Source: Ottelia alismoides (lineage: Eukaryota; Streptophyta; Magnoliopsida; Alismatales; Hydrocharitaceae). From it: a stretch of DNA of 64,000 bases. How positions within the stretch are numbered: position 1 is the first letter of the stretch; each line of letters opens with the position of its first letter. The DNA lies in the NCBI GenBank assembly GCA_037367405.1, contig JAZKJV010000091.1, positions 496,001-560,000 of the forward strand. Reading direction: 5' to 3'. The notes below the pieces were generated by a model. It saw nothing but the letters and a program-made list of their open reading frames with translations, was not told the DNA's origin and searched no databases. Positions 32,711 through 45,026 of the stretch are shown one piece after another. Made by a program: the position numbers and the translations under genes.

Positions 32711-32832
32711 AGCCTATGATGATTCGCTCAGAAATATGTAACTGTTGGGAAGCTAAGACCCTGATCTCATTGTGAACCTACTTGGCTGTAGCAACCTTTT
32801 CGATGACATTTCCTATGACTATCTGAGGGGTT
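32711..32832 (+). ncRNA. Box C/D snoRNA, copy 3
   Basis: Box C is ATGATGA (32716-32722) and box D is CTGA (32823-32826). AGCC and GGTT can form a short terminal stem. The internal AAGACCCTGA and GAACCTACTTGG are conserved, here with a canonical D' CTGA. A C'-like GATGACA lies at 32802. It is more diverged than copies 1 and 2. Confidence 0.65.
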
Positions 32833-33180
32833 GTCTTGATAATTGCTGTTTATTTTGCCTGTTTGTGTTTTCCTTTTGTTTCCCCTCTGATTTCCAACTA
32901 TGTGACTAGAGATAATTGTTCGCTTCTTGTCTTGTGTCCATAATGATCGAGTTCCACTATCCTCGTGAATCCAGTAAATGAGCATTGAGGCTGAAGGACT
33001 CGGATATTGATGTGTTGTCTATCAGCTTCATTTCTGACCTTCCACAGTTCTGGAGTTAAATAACAGCACTAGATTTTCTCATTGAGTTCTTTGTGCTTTT
33101 TCCCCTTTTCTTATTGTAATTTTATCCAGTTCGATGTATTTCAAAGGGGAAATGTGATTTCGGTGCTTAATCTCCAAACG
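32833..33180. other. Spacer after the snoRNAs
   Basis: 32936-33000 holds a weaker C/D-like arrangement: GTCC, ATGATCG, then CTGA and GGAC. Otherwise nothing was recognised. Confidence 0.3.
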
Positions 33181-33780
33181 AACAGGTCGACATTTTAAAG
33201 CGGACAAGCAATCTTCCTGAGCTACATGTCATTGTTGCTTCCCTTATCCCTTCACACTATGATTATTGGTGATTTTAACGGTTTAACCTCATTGGGAGGA
33301 GGTTTGAGTGAAATTTGGACACTTGTATTGACCGATTATCCCAGCTGTTCAACAAGTGCAATGAGGAGGCTGGTCTTTATGAAGTCCCAAACCCAAGCAT
33401 CACATGGCAAGAATTAAGTTTTGGGACTAGTGTGCTAAAATTTCAATCAGAATCTTTTGATCACGCTCGTTTCTCCCCTTTCTTCTAAAGCCACCAAACT
33501 TGCAACTGCTAGCAGTTTCTGGCTGCAACTTGAAAAGTTCAAAATGATGATCTTCTGTATACACAGCCCATTTTTGAAATTTGTAGCTACCAATACATGA
33601 CATAAACCTATGGTGACGGACAACCCTTTTACACCTGGAAAAATTGAAAAGATCTTTAAAAGAGATCAAAATCTTGAAGAAATATCAAATCTCGAAAAAA
33701 GGTTTCTTGATATCATTAGGAGTCATGAAAAAATACTTGGGTAAAACATCTATTCAAATATATATGCTTCGTTGAAAACC
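33181..33780 (+). pseudogene. LINE endonuclease fragment
   Basis: The + strand reads TIIGDFNG, then VPNPSI-W, in shifted frames. These are the GDFN and PNPS-x-TW blocks of a LINE endonuclease. It is homologous to 40510-40700. Direct repeats of about 43 bp containing CTAGTGTGCTAAAATTTCAA lie at 33422 and 33802. No intact frame. Confidence 0.5.
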
Positions 33781-34109
33781 CTTGTTAAGAATGAAAGTTT
33801 TGTGACTAGTGTGCTAAAATTTCAATCAGAATCTTTTGCAACAATGACAAACAATTCCGAACCACTGCTTTTGCAACAATGACAAAAATTATGTGCACTC
33901 CTGGAAACCCCAGAAAATCTTATCAACCCAGCAAATCTCCCCTGAAGTAGAGGATTGACTTGAATTTGCCATCCCAGTTGGGTGATCTATCACTGGATTC
34001 TGCAACTCCCAACCCCCTATTCTTCTTAGGCTACTACTCTTTTTGCAGAGGATAATCTGCACTGGAATCAGGTCCTCCATGGTAAGAAGAAGAAATCTTT
34101 AACGGCTTA
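33781..34109. other. Unassigned spacer
   Basis: Includes the second copy of the local direct repeat at 33802-33840. Nothing else was recognised. Confidence 0.35.
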
Positions 34110-34221
34110 GGCTTCTTTTGGTTGCGGGGTTCGGTTGGAGTACTATTCACAGGGTATCTTCTCTTCACAGTTTACTATTCACAGGGGTATCTCCAACCAA
34201 ACCCTACAATCCAACGAAGCC
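34110..34221. mobile_element. 112-bp Tourist-like MITE
   Basis: The inverted ends are GGCTTCTTTTGGTTG and, reverse complemented, GGCTTCGTTGGATTG. TTA flanks both sides (34107-34109 and 34222-34224), the PIF/Harbinger-type duplication. The interior contains TACTATTCACAGGG repeats. Confidence 0.7.
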
Positions 34222-34489
34222 TTAGTGTCAATTGCAACCTATAATGGCACCTTTGAACTTGCTGGTCTTGTGGAGACTCATGGAACTCCATGGTTGGGTC
34301 CAAAAGAATTGCTGCCAAGCTTGATAGAGCACTATGTAAAACTTTGTGCATGGAGCTTTTTTCCTAAAGTCTAAGTGACTGCTTACTTATTTTAGCGGAG
34401 ATTGTATGAAAATTAAATCACACAGGCCTTTAAATGGGAATTGAAGCATTGACTTTAAATGAGGCTATTTGGGCCTTCACTTGGGACCT
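34222..34489. other. Unassigned spacer
   Basis: A 79-codon frame here (34135-34374) starts inside the MITE and is not convincing. Confidence 0.35.
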
Positions 34490-35222
34490 TGTTGGGAATG
34501 ACACACGAGGTATATCCTCTAAATTTCTATTCTACAACAAAGATGGCACAACAATATGTGTTCTTCATACAAGCAATCACTCAAGTACCACATGAGACAG
34601 ATTTTTACGTGGAAACCCTTACTTGATGTGAGGAAGGGAAAAAATCACGGGGTAAGATCGACAATGATTCAACAATCAAGATGAGCTAAATGTTCTTTCG
34701 GTTTTGTTGCCCAACAAAAGTGAGAGACAAATTACAAGCACAATGGATAGTTCAACAATCAACTAACTATCGCATGTATCTAAAATGCCAATTGCTTAAG
34801 TCCTTGTGGGTTTTTTGATGGAGACCCAAATATGATGGCTTCGGCTCATTGAGATCATCTGCAATGACCTCCCTGTTCCTCTCGAGCTAGAACCACGCGA
34901 TCACTTGTTGGAGCTATGCTAAAGCCGTTGCTCGCTGCTCTCTAGTCGCTGCTTGATCAATGGAGAAGGGAGATGTGTTCCAGCAGCTCCCTCTCTCTCT
35001 CGATCTCACTCATGCATTGGAGGAAGAAGTGTTCAAAATCCCTTGCCACTCGCTATGTTCTCGCTAGAATGAGGCTCATGTTCTCTGGAATTGGAATGGG
35101 GAGAAACCTCTGTTGCGTTCTAGAATTAGGGCTGCAACTTCCTGGGAAAATAACAAGTATGCCCGGTAAGAGTGGCAAAAGTTGTAACTCCAAGTTGGGG
35201 TTGGACAATAAAATACCTAACA
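34490..35222 (-). repeat. 3' LTR of the Tork-like element
   Basis: Shares TTTTTACGTGGAAACCCTTA, TGTTCTTTCGGTTTTGTTGC and AAGTTGGGGTTGGACAA blocks with 39267-40066. It is shorter by internal gaps. Confidence 0.85.
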
Positions 35223-35352
35223 ACCTCCCCTTCAACCCCCACATGGAGGTGTGGCCCGGTGATGGAGATCAAGAAGAAATGATACCATTCAGCTCTCTAC
35301 AGAGATGAAGATTGTCATGAGCGACTGCCTTGGACAACATGTCTGAGGGGTT

Positions 35353-36106
35353 CTAATCAGTGTGAATCTTCTTCAACATGGGCTGCTTCTGGTCAATTGC
35401 ATCCTCCGACCAATGGTATCTCACATCATCGTGTTTTGTGTGAGCATGGTGCATGGTACCTTTGCTCAGGTCTACAACGCTCTGGTTATCACAAAATACA
35501 ATTGGCTCACTGTCATCCAATCCAAACTCACCAAAAAAGCATTGTAGCCACAACACTTCCTTTCCAACCTCTGTTGTTGCTATGTATTCTGCCTCAGTAG
35601 TCGAGAAAGCAACACTGTTATGTAGCTTGGATTGCCAAATTTGCCATGATATGACCTCCCCCTGTAAATGTGAAAATGTACCCTGCGGTAGACTTTCTCT
35701 GGTCCATGTCACCTGCCATATCTGCATCAGTGTAGCTACATAGTTTGGGATCTGACCTCCCAAACACAAAACACATACTTGAGGTCCCTCCTAAGTATCT
35801 TAAGATCCATTTCACGACCTCCGAATGATCCTTCCCCGGATTGGACATGAATATGCTCACCACGCTCACTACATGGGCTATGTCGGGTCTAGTGCAAACC
35901 ATGGCATACATGAGGCTCCCAAGTGCGGATTGGTATGTGATCTTGGTCATCTCTGTTTTCTCCCCAGAAGTGGATGGACATGATTCTTTGGTCAGCTTGA
36001 AATGAGAGGCTAAGGGCTTGCAGTCAGGCTTGGCATTCTTCATGGTTAACTGCTCCAACACATGTTCAACATAGCTCTTTGTGATAACCAACATGTGCTT
36101 CTTCAT
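35353..36106 (-). pseudogene. copia RNase H and end of RT (broken)
   Basis: The first frame (36106-35618) has YQSALGSLMYAMVCTRPDIA, WILRYLGGTS and SYTDADMAGDMDQRKSTAGY, typical of Tork-type RNase H. The second (35769-35353) has STTEAEYIATTEVGKEVLWL, CDNQSVVDLSKG and HTKHDDVRYH. They overlap across a frameshift at about 35650. Confidence 0.85.
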
Positions 36107-36855
36107 GTCCCGTGTAATTTGTATCCCAAGGATTGACTTGCCTTACACAAATCTTTCATCTCAAACTCCTTGGAGAGTTCTCTCTTGAGCTTCGCAATCA
36201 AGTTGGAATCATGACCTACAATCAACATATCATCCGCATATATCAAAAGAATGACAAACATGTCATTAGGAAGACGACAAACATATACACATGGATTGGT
36301 TGTAGTCCTCTTGAAGCCTTTCTTTTTCATGAAAGCATTAAACTTCAAGTACCCATATCTCAGTGCTTGCTTCAAGCCATAGAGACTTTTCCTCAATTTG
36401 CAAACCATGTGCTCTTTCCCTTTCTCTTGAAATCCTCGTAGTTGCTCCGTGTAGATCTCTTCCTTTAAATCACCGTGAAGAACCATCATCTTCACATCTA
36501 TCTGCTCCAGCTCAAGGTCCATGCTAGCAACAAATCTTAGCATAATTCCCATCGAATTCATCTTCACCACTAGGGAGAAGATCTCATCATAGTCCACTCC
36601 TCATTTCTGGTTGAACCCAATCACCACCAATCTGGCCTTGTACCTGACCTGCTTGGCACCATCATCAGACTTCAGCTTGTAGACCCATTTGTTATTCAAG
36701 TCTCTCTTTCCTTTAGGAAGCTCAACAAGATCATAAGTGTGATTCTTTCTGAGAGATAACATCTCTTTATTCATTCCATTGCACCAATGATCCTTGTCCT
36801 TATGCATCTGTGTCTCCTCAAAGGTGTATGGCTCTCCTGCATCTGTAAGAATCAC
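36103..36855 (-). pseudogene. copia reverse transcriptase (broken)
   Basis: The 36855-36601 frame has NNKWVYKLKSDDGAKQVRYK and ends at a stop after GFNQK. The 36597-36103 frame continues with MDYDEIFSLVVK, LEQIDVKMMVLHGDL and LLIYADDMLIVG; the catalytic box is YADD. One stop (36598-36600) separates them. Confidence 0.85.
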
Positions 36856-37439
36856 GTACCTGGAAGTGGGGTAACGAGATGATGACTGGCGTGCCCTCTC
36901 AGATCTCCTGACCTGAGGCTTTGCTGCATCTGCATGTGCATGATATTGGTCCCTCTGCCCTAGGTCCCATGGACCTGCATCAATGGGGTATGCATTTGGC
37001 TCATGTTTCTCTATCTACCCATCCTCTCCACCTGTACCCTGTACTGGAGAGGGGCATGTGTCCTCATCAATATCATCATCCATGGAAATCTCATCTGCAT
37101 CGTCACTCTCAATGTTGTCCTCAACCAATGTTTGATTCTCATAGAAGATCACATCCCTGTGCTTGGTGACGATCTTCTTCCTTGGATCCCAAAGATGATA
37201 TCCAAACTCCTGATTCTTCTTCCTCTACTCCTTTGTCGTCCAACTTCTTCCTCTACTCCTTTGGAACCAATGCATAAGTCTTGCATCCAAACATCCTCAA
37301 ATGAGCATCTGAGGGCTCCTTCCATGTCCAAACACACTCTGCAATATGAAAACCCAAAGGAACCGATGGAGATCGGTTGATCAAGTAACATGCGGTACGA
37401 ACTGCCTCAACTCAAAAGGTCTTGGACAACTTCGTTGTC

Positions 37440-38300
37440 TTCACATACAACGAACTCTCTCAACAATGGTCCTATTCATCCGCTCAGCAAGACCATTGTG
37501 TTGGGATGTGCCTGGCTCTGTCCTCTCATGTCTGATGCCGTGCTCTGCACAATAGCCCTGATAGCTAAAGGAGGTGTACTCTTCTCCATTGTTCGTGCGC
37601 AAACATTTCAATAATTTCCTTGTCTCGCGCTCAACCATGGCATGGAATTTCTTGAAGCAATCACTTACATGATATCCTTCGACGTTTGCACATACACCCA
37701 CACCTTCCTGGATGCATCATCAATGAAGGTGACAAAATACCTATTGCCTCCAAAGAGGCTGTGTCCATAAGACCACAAACATCCGAGTGAACTAGCTGTA
37801 GAAGATCTCTCTTTACCCTGGATCTGACTCTGTATGGTGCACTCCTGCTCTTCCCAACCTCACATGCATCACAAGTAGACAAAGTGATGCCATTCTGGTA
37901 GAGGATCAACTCTCTTTTGCTCAGATTCTGTAAGCCCTTCTGGCTCATGTGGCCAAGTCAATGGTGCCACAAGTCTGACGTGTCTGCTTCGCTGGCATGC
38001 AAACTGTCATCCATGACCTTCACTCTAGTCATGTAGAGTGTGTAACACAAACTGCCTTTAGCCATGATGAGATAACCCTTTCTAATCTTGCGCTTGCTGT
38101 CGCCGAATTTCAGATGACAGCCTTCACTATCTTGCTGTGAACCAGATATTAGGCTAAGCCGTACATCGGGAATATGCCTCACATTCTGTAGAGTCATTGA
38201 GCACCCAACATCACTCTGAATTGAGATGATGCCAATGCCAATGATCTTAGAGTAACTTTCGTTACCTATCAAGACTCATCCATAATCACCCTTGGTGTAA
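37440..38300 (-). pseudogene. copia protease remnant, GAG-preintegrase and integrase (broken)
   Basis: 38272-37958 holds the preintegrase part (SIQSDVGCSMTLQNVRHIPD, then DVRLSLIS). 37948-37661 has LSTCDACEVGKSRSAPYRVR (zinc region) and LQLVHSDVCGLMDTASL. 37701-37441 has LRTNNGEEYTSFSYQGYCAE and GTSQHNGLAERMNRTI (integrase catalytic part). Each junction has a frameshift or stop. Confidence 0.8.
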
Positions 38301-39240
38301 GTGGTGAAGAACTCTCTATGTGGAGTTACATGATAGGAGGCGGTCGTATGAACAACCACTCCAAATCACTCCCTACATGCAAACACTGATCCTGAATGGT
38401 GAGAACTACCTCATCTACATTGCCCTCTGCCACAACTGTAGCTACATTCCCATCTTTATTTTTCTGATTTTTCTTGGCTTTAGCTTGCTCTCTCTTTCAA
38501 ATTCTGCAATCTCTCTTTCAGTGACCAGGCTTCTGGCAATAGTAACATTTTCCTTTACCCTTGGACTTGTCGCTGGATTGTTATCTCTCTTATGACTTTC
38601 CTCTGCACTTGGATCTTCCTCTCATCTCAACTGCATACACATGTGAAGAGGAGGATGTCTCTCCCGATGAGCGACACCTGATCTTCTCATTCAAGAGGCT
38701 ACCCTTGACCATGGGCATGGTCAACTTGCTAACCCTTTGCAGAATTGCTCACAGTGACAACTAGGTTCTCCCAGCTGTCTGGTAATGAGTCCAACAAGAG
38801 AAGTGCCTACAACTCATCATCAAGTGCCAAACCCATGGAGCTCAACTGATCGATGATACTTTGGAAGTCATTCAAGTGCTCAGCCACTTTGCATGCATCC
38901 TTGTATTTCAAATTCACAAGCTTCTTAATCAAGAAAGCTTTGTTGGCTGCGATCTTCTAGTCACAGAGTTCGGATAATTTGTCTCACAACTCCTTCGCAT
39001 TCGTCTCTTCAACAACATGATGCAATACAAACATGTCAAGCCACTTCTGAATGGTTCCAGTGGCCTTTCGGTTCAACTTTGTTCATTCGCATACGGACAT
39101 GTTTTCCATCTTGGCGCTCTCTCCCTCCACGAGATCGTGGAGATTTCTGCAATATAAAATATCTTCAATCTTGGCTTTCCAAATCTGTCAGTTGCTACTT
39201 TTGAGCTTAATCATCGTGCCCTCATCATCTTTGCCCATCT
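38300..39240 (-). pseudogene. copia gag (broken)
   Basis: From 39240 downward the frame reads through IWKAKIEDILYCRNLHDLVE, FVLHHVVEETNAKEL and LNDFQSIIDQLSSMGLALDD, the usual copia gag layout, with stops in several places. The zinc knuckle region near 38540 is degraded. Confidence 0.7.
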
Positions 39241-39266
39241 TGCACAACCAGTGCTCTGATACCACT

Positions 39267-40066
39267 TGTTGGGAATGACACACGAGGTGTATCTCCTAAA
39301 TTTTTATCCTGCAACAAAGATGACAGAACAATATGTGTTCCCCAGATAGGAACTAAATGACAGCAATGCCAAGCAATTATACAAGCAACCATATGAGACA
39401 AAGATTTTTACGTGGAAACCCTTACTCGATGTGAGTAAAGGAAAAACCACAGGGCAAGACCGGCAACGATTCCATTATGGTGAAGATGAGTCAAATGCTC
39501 TTTCGGTTTTGTTGCACAACAAAACCGAGATACAAGCCACAAGCACAATGGATAGTTCTTCAACGATCAACTAACTATCCTAGGTATCTAAAATACCAAA
39601 TGCTCAAATCCAAGAAGGAATAGTGGCTTCTCTGTGGGCTCCCAGATGGAGACCCAAATATGATGGCTTCGACTCCTTGAGGTCATCCGCAACGACCTCC
39701 CCGCTGCTCCTCTCGAGCTAGAACCACGAGAACACCTGCTGGAGCTGCGCCAAAGCCACTGCTCGCTGCTCTCCAACCATTGCTTGATCAATGGAGAAGG
39801 GATACGTGGTCCAGTAGCTCCCTTTCTCTTGATCTCACTCTCACGCACTGGAAAAAGAAGGGTTCAAAAACCCTCATCGCTCGCTTTGTTCTCGCTAGAA
39901 CGAGGCTCTTGTTCTCTAGAATTGGAATGGGGAAAAACCTCTGTTGCATTCTGGAATTGGGGCTACAAATGGGGCTGCAACTTGCTGGGAAAATAGTAAG
40001 TATGTCCCTGCAAGAGTGGCAAAAGTTGTAGCTCCAAGTTGGGGTTGGACAACAAAATACCCAACA
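39267..40066 (-). repeat. 5' LTR of the Tork-like element
   Basis: See the element entry. The primer site is at 39264-39248 on the minus strand, 2 bp from the LTR end. Confidence 0.85.
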
Positions 40067-40189
40067 GACCCTACCCTTGCTCAACTCGAACTTGACTTGA
40101 AAGCTTACCTTGTTGGGTTGGAGGCAGACCAAGAGTCTGTTTGGAAGCAACAAAGTCATGTGTCTTGGCTCAACTTGAACTTGACTTGA

Positions 40190-41000
40190 AAGCTTACCTG
40201 TGAATCATCAATTTTTGCTTGAACGTCTTGCAGCCACGAGCCCTCTCAGTCCCCTCCTATTTGTAGTGGTTATGAAATCTTTCTTTTATTTATGCTGGTG
40301 ATCTTTTGTTCTTTACCAAGTGCAACATCAAAATTCTTCAAGCAATTGGTGAGATTATGAAGTCCTTTAGGGACATCTGGCCTTAGAATGAATGTTGCTA
40401 AAAGCCATCTCTTCTGCTCCAAAAAAACTAGAGGTAACTTCATTTGAAATCTTACTTCAGGACAATTATTGCTTCATGTCTGACCTTAGAATGGAGGGAT
40501 ACATTTTGAAGTTGAGAAGCAACTTCCTGAGCTTCTTGTTAGTTAATGTTGCTTCCCTTCACACGATAATAATTGGTGATTTAGATGTCTATTGTTGATC
40601 GTACACTCGCATTGATCGATTCCTCCTGCTATTCAATAAAGTGGATTGAGGACTCTGGGCATTATGGAGTCCCAAACCCAAGCATCATGTATACTTGGGC
40701 GGGTGGATCCTCTCCGGTGATCACACTTTTTGCTCCATGTTCTTCCTCAAATCCTTCCGAGCACATTCTCGAATCATCAACCTCTTCTAGTAAGTGCAAA
40801 GAGTTGAGTTTCTGGTCACAGCCAAAAACTTCAAGATATCCATATAGTAGCAAACAACCCTTTCTACTCCTAGGTGAAAAAATCAGAAGTTAAGAAAAAT
40901 CAAAACCTGGATGAAAAATGAAATCTCATCAATCAAAGCAAAGAAAAAATAGGCTTTTTGATATTGTTAGGAGCCATGAAAAATTAGTTGGACAACACAT
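40190..41000 (+). pseudogene. LINE fragments: RT then endonuclease, separate pieces
   Basis: 40225-40450 reads PLSPLLFVVVMKSFFYL and LRMNVAKSHLFCS in shifted frames, the LINE RT motif B and the later SGL-x-N-x-x-KS-x-x-F block. 40560-40750 reads IIIGDL and GVPNPSIMYTWAGGSSPV, an endonuclease piece. Endonuclease should precede RT, so these are two fragments or a rearranged element. Homologous to 33181-33430. Confidence 0.55.
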
Positions 41001-41495
41001 CTGCACCTAAAATTGACGAAACCCTAGTTCATGACGAAGATGAGTTTTAGGGCCAACGCGCTAAAATCATGCGGTTAAACGAGGGTGATAGAAACTCCCT
41101 CCCCTTGACGACCTCCGCCTCCATCATCCATCCATAAGGCAAGAATTCATATTTTTATTCTTATATTTTTACACACTTAATATATAATAACAATTATTAC
41201 ATTTTTCAATGTCATATGTCATGAACCAATTTCAATGTCATGATAATAAATAATCGATAATCTCATCATTTTAGATGTAATCAACTGTATGATTTTTTCC
41301 GCCCGTGCAATGCTCTATGTGAACTTCTAGTATTATAAAGAGATCGATCTAAGGCGAGGCCGAGTCCGGTAATTTGTCTTTATCAATTTTCCTTTGTATC
41401 GAGTTAGATTTTGCTCAAGATCGTCGAGCAACAAGGAAATAAATTTGGTTTTCTAATGATCCATGCAAATCATTTGAATTATACACCTCTAGGCC
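41001..41495. other. Unassigned spacer
   Basis: AT-rich; no feature supported. Confidence 0.4.
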
Positions 41496-41499
41496 TACG

Positions 41500-42110
41500 G
41501 AACAGTGGAGGATACCGGAGTATCGTAGAGCCCATAGATACATAAGTTGTAGAAGTCTATATTATATAATAATTAATCCATGATATTGTTAAGAGTGGGA
41601 TATACATATGTGTGTGTGGAGATAGGAATGGATGATCCCATATGCTGCATGATTGTAATGTAATGAATCTGAACCACAAGCACAGATGAAGAATGCGATA
41701 AATATCACGCAACTATAATCGAGGAAAATCCGTCACCACAAAGTTTCGTGGTCTACGTTTTGAGGTTGACCACATAAGTGGATCCATAATCACATGCAAT
41801 CTCTTCTTATTTGTTACAAGATATATAGATATGAGCTGAAATTCTGTGGCACTTGTTTTCTCGTTTTAATTTATAGATGTGTACCATTTATGTCTTCGAG
41901 TGATGAGTTTCCAAGTGATGGATCGATTCTCCTTTTATTGTTCTGGTTTTTAGGGATCCATCCCATGGATGTGAGCTGACAGTGACGGATCAATTCCATT
42001 TCAAATTGGTTCTTTACTAATAGGACGACCTGAAGATATTTAAAGCTAAATATGACCCATCCTAACATTGATGGTAATTACTTACCTCAAAAAATTTACA
42101 CAAATATAAA
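41500..42110. repeat. Segmental duplication, copy 1
   Basis: Shares GAGCCCATAGATACAT at its left and GAAGATATTTAAAG(C/T)TAAATATG plus the following ATGGTAA...TACCT at its right with 44340-46080, in the same order and orientation. No gene was recognised inside. Confidence 0.5.
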
Positions 42111-42137
42111 TTAAACCCCGTGCAGTGATATCACTTA

Positions 42138-42509
42138 GGTACCATTCGACAAGGGGGTTAAACTCCCCTTCCCACCCTCCCTCTCTCTCTCATGTGGGTC
42201 CCACTTTATTCTTTTTTTTTTAAAATTAAATAAATCAATTTTACATCATCAATCCTATCAAAAACTAATATATTATACCATCATATCATATAAAAATTAT
42301 ATACTACTTCACTTCTACCCACTTTTCCAAACTTCAATACAATCACATCACAATAACTACTCACTTTTTCAAACTTCAATACAATCATATCACAACAAAC
42401 CCACTTCTAACCCACCCCTAGTTTAACCCTCTATCCAAACACAAAAATTCAAAAACGGGTTACCTCCTACCAATTTAACACGCCTTAACCCGCTAATCAA
42501 ACGCACCAT
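42138..42509. mobile_element. 372-bp Tourist-like MITE
   Basis: TTA at 42135-42137 and 42510-42512 flank it. The ends GGTACCATTCGACAAG and, reverse complemented, TGGTGCGTTTGATTAG pair imperfectly, and GGGGTTAAA is mirrored next to them. The body is similar to 44661-45026 (ATATTATACCATCATAT, CTTCAATACAATC, ACATCACAA). Confidence 0.7.
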
Positions 42510-42634
42510 TTAGCTCTTTCAAAGTGCAATTTTGGGGAGCAGATCCTCTGCTGCGGGTTTAACTAAGCAAGATCTGTTATGTCCTTGTTTATTTTTGTGA
42601 AAATCTTTTCAAAAATCTAAATGTATTGATCAAA

Positions 42635-42845
42635 CACCTGCATAGCATTCTACATATCCATCTTGATCGGATGTTCTAGCTATTTTATATCAAAGATCAA
42701 AGAAAAATCAATTTTGAAATGATTTTTGAGTCCAACTTATGTTGACTTTTTCTTTGACCATTTGAGATAAAATAGCTAAGAACATGCGATGAAAAACAAA
42801 ACTGGGTGAGCATGTAGAACATTATCCATATTTTCTATTCATACG
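42635..42845. repeat. Foldback repeat
   Basis: TTCTAGCTATTTTATATCAAA and GATCAAAGAAAAATCAA on the left are mirrored by TTGAGATAAAATAGCTAAGAA and the neighbouring TTTTTCTTTGACCA. It resembles the foldbacks at 45227 and 46868 in carrying a TTTGCTATTT/ATTTGGTCAA-like core. Confidence 0.5.
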
Positions 42846-44340
42846 ATTCATGTGATTTCGATCAGTGGGAATAAATTATGAGAAAATTGATGCATTACTA
42901 AATGATTGTGTTTCTATTTGAAAAGATACATTTTCTTTGAAATATTGTTCAGCATGCAATAATTGCATATATAGAAATGGAGGGAACATCCAAAAGAAGG
43001 AAACATGAGAAGATATTTTTCCCTCTTTAACCCAAGTTTCAACATCTCTATTCATATGAAGAAGCTACTAACTGGATGACATGATTTAGTAACATTAGAA
43101 AGAAAAATTTAAATGTTCTCAAATGAGTGTATAAACTTCGATGAAATATATTTCATGTTTTAATGAAGAAGTTAGATTAGATTGCATTTTGTATCTAACG
43201 GTTTCAATCCATTTGAAAATATGAGTATTTGTTACTTTATTTGGCCAGTCATACTTTTTACATATAATCTTCCACTATAAATGCTCGAAGGTGGGTAAAA
43301 CAAAATATTTTTTTCTGAGAATTAGTGGAGACGTTTTCAGATTTGTCATAACTTAGACATGACTCATACAGAGGAAAATGTAACTGAAGATATCTTTTGG
43401 ATTTTAAACCTTTCTGGTCATGCGAATGAAAGTTTGTGAGCCAAATGTGATTTAATAGAATTCGGTATTCGGCAAGAATTATATCCAATTGAATCAGAAA
43501 TGAAGAATTCTATCTTAGCTTTTGGATTTTAAATCTTTCTGGTCATGCACAATAAATATATTTTAGCGTAGGTAATTACACAAATTTATTAAATGATTGG
43601 TAGTAAATTAGTGTTATATTTTAGAGCAGGGTTCAAGTCTTTCTAATGCACAATGTACCTTATTTCATTAAATTTATTCCAATCACTTTTAAGATGTTAA
43701 ATTGTAGGTATGGTTTGATATAAAAGTCTATTCAAACTCATTTATCCATCCCGTTGAATGAAATAAAATTGGTTGTTTCCTTCGGATGATGATTTTTTTA
43801 TTTTAAAATTTCACTTCGTAATATTACCAATAGAAAAGATTTAAATAAATTTAAATTATTAGATTTATCCGAGAGTAATAAAATCAATTTGAAAATCCAA
43901 CCTTAGCAATAGATTTATATAAGATTTAAATTGTACATTTATCAAAACTAAAATAATATAATTTGAAAATTTTTACTCTATCTAAAAATATCATTGTAAA
44001 ATATCTATTTTTTTAAAATCTTGAACATACATGATAGCCTTATCCTTGCTAAAATTCCCGATTCTCTTGTACACATTGTTACTTCGACGACGTTTGAGTT
44101 ATTGCAAAAAACATGGTTACTCTACTCTCGACGTTTCCTGATAAGAAACCACAACAGAAACAACCTAGGTCGTTGATCTCTTCGTTTTATTTTCCCTGCA
44201 GCTGATGGCTTCTCATCTCCATTCCGACGATGGTCATTCAGGCCACACACTACACAACCCTATCAATCACAGGAAGCTATACTTCTCTTTGATCCAACTT
44301 TCTTAGTGCAAACATCTAATTATATATATATTTCAGTTCA
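42846..44340. other. AT-rich spacer
   Basis: A short direct repeat TTTTGGATTTTAAA(C/T)CTTTC + TGGTCATGC occurs at 43397 and 43520. No gene, RNA or classed element was recognised. Confidence 0.4.
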
Positions 44341-44660
44341 GGTGACCATCGCTTTAAAATCCCAATATCAGGATCTGGACATCGATCGTAGAGCCCATAG
44401 ATACATGTTACATAAGTCCTACAAGTGGGCTTACATAGCTAAATACAAGATATTGTTAATATTTGGATTCGTGGTATTATGAACGGATGATGCCATATCC
44501 CTGCTTGTGTTTCTGGCTGTAGTATTCTGAGGAATCTCAACCACAAAAATAGATTTCAAATGCAATAAATACCATCACACGTTGCGTGGATTTTGTTTTA
44601 ATGTCGACCAAGGGCTTCATAAATAGCTATTATAATCTTGGCAAAAAAGATATATTCTTA

Positions 44661-45026
44661 GGGCATGTTCGGTTGGTAGTTTAACCCCTTGGGGTTTACC
44701 CCCTCAAAATTTATCGTTTCTTTTACTTGTGGGATTCACTCTTTTTTTCTTTTTTTATGCATTACATAAATCATTTCTCTTTCGTCTATTCCATCAAAAA
44801 ATAATATATTATACCATCATATTATCTAAAAATAGTAAACTACTCAACTTCTACTCACTTTTCTAAAATTCAATACAATCGCATCACAATAACTATTCAC
44901 TTTTCCAAGCTTCAATACAATTACATCACAACAAACCCATTAAACCCCTAACCCAAAAGGTAAAACACAAAAACGGTTTATACTCCCACAGTTTAACCTG
45001 AGCTAACCCGACAATCAAATATACTC
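44661..45026. mobile_element. 366-bp Tourist-like MITE
   Basis: TTA flanks at 44658-44660 and 45027-45029. The left end is GGGCATGTTCGGTTGG and the right end, reverse complemented, is GAGTATATTTGATTG. Same family as 42138-42509. Confidence 0.7.

Larger units (their letters stand above)
34490..40066 (-). mobile_element. Decayed Ty1-copia retrotransposon, Tork-like, with both LTRs
   Basis: The 5' LTR (39267-40066, about 800 bp) and 3' LTR (34490-35222, about 733 bp) both read TGTT...CAACA between TGTTGGGAATGACACACGAGG and AATACC(T/C)AACA. Near-matching duplications are GACCT (34485-34489) and GACCC (40067-40071). TGGTATCAGAGCACTGG just inside the 5' LTR is the tRNA-Met primer site, and GGGGGTTGAAGGGGAGG abuts the 3' LTR as purine tract. 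The LTRs differ by many substitutions and gaps, so the insertion is old. Confidence 0.88.
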
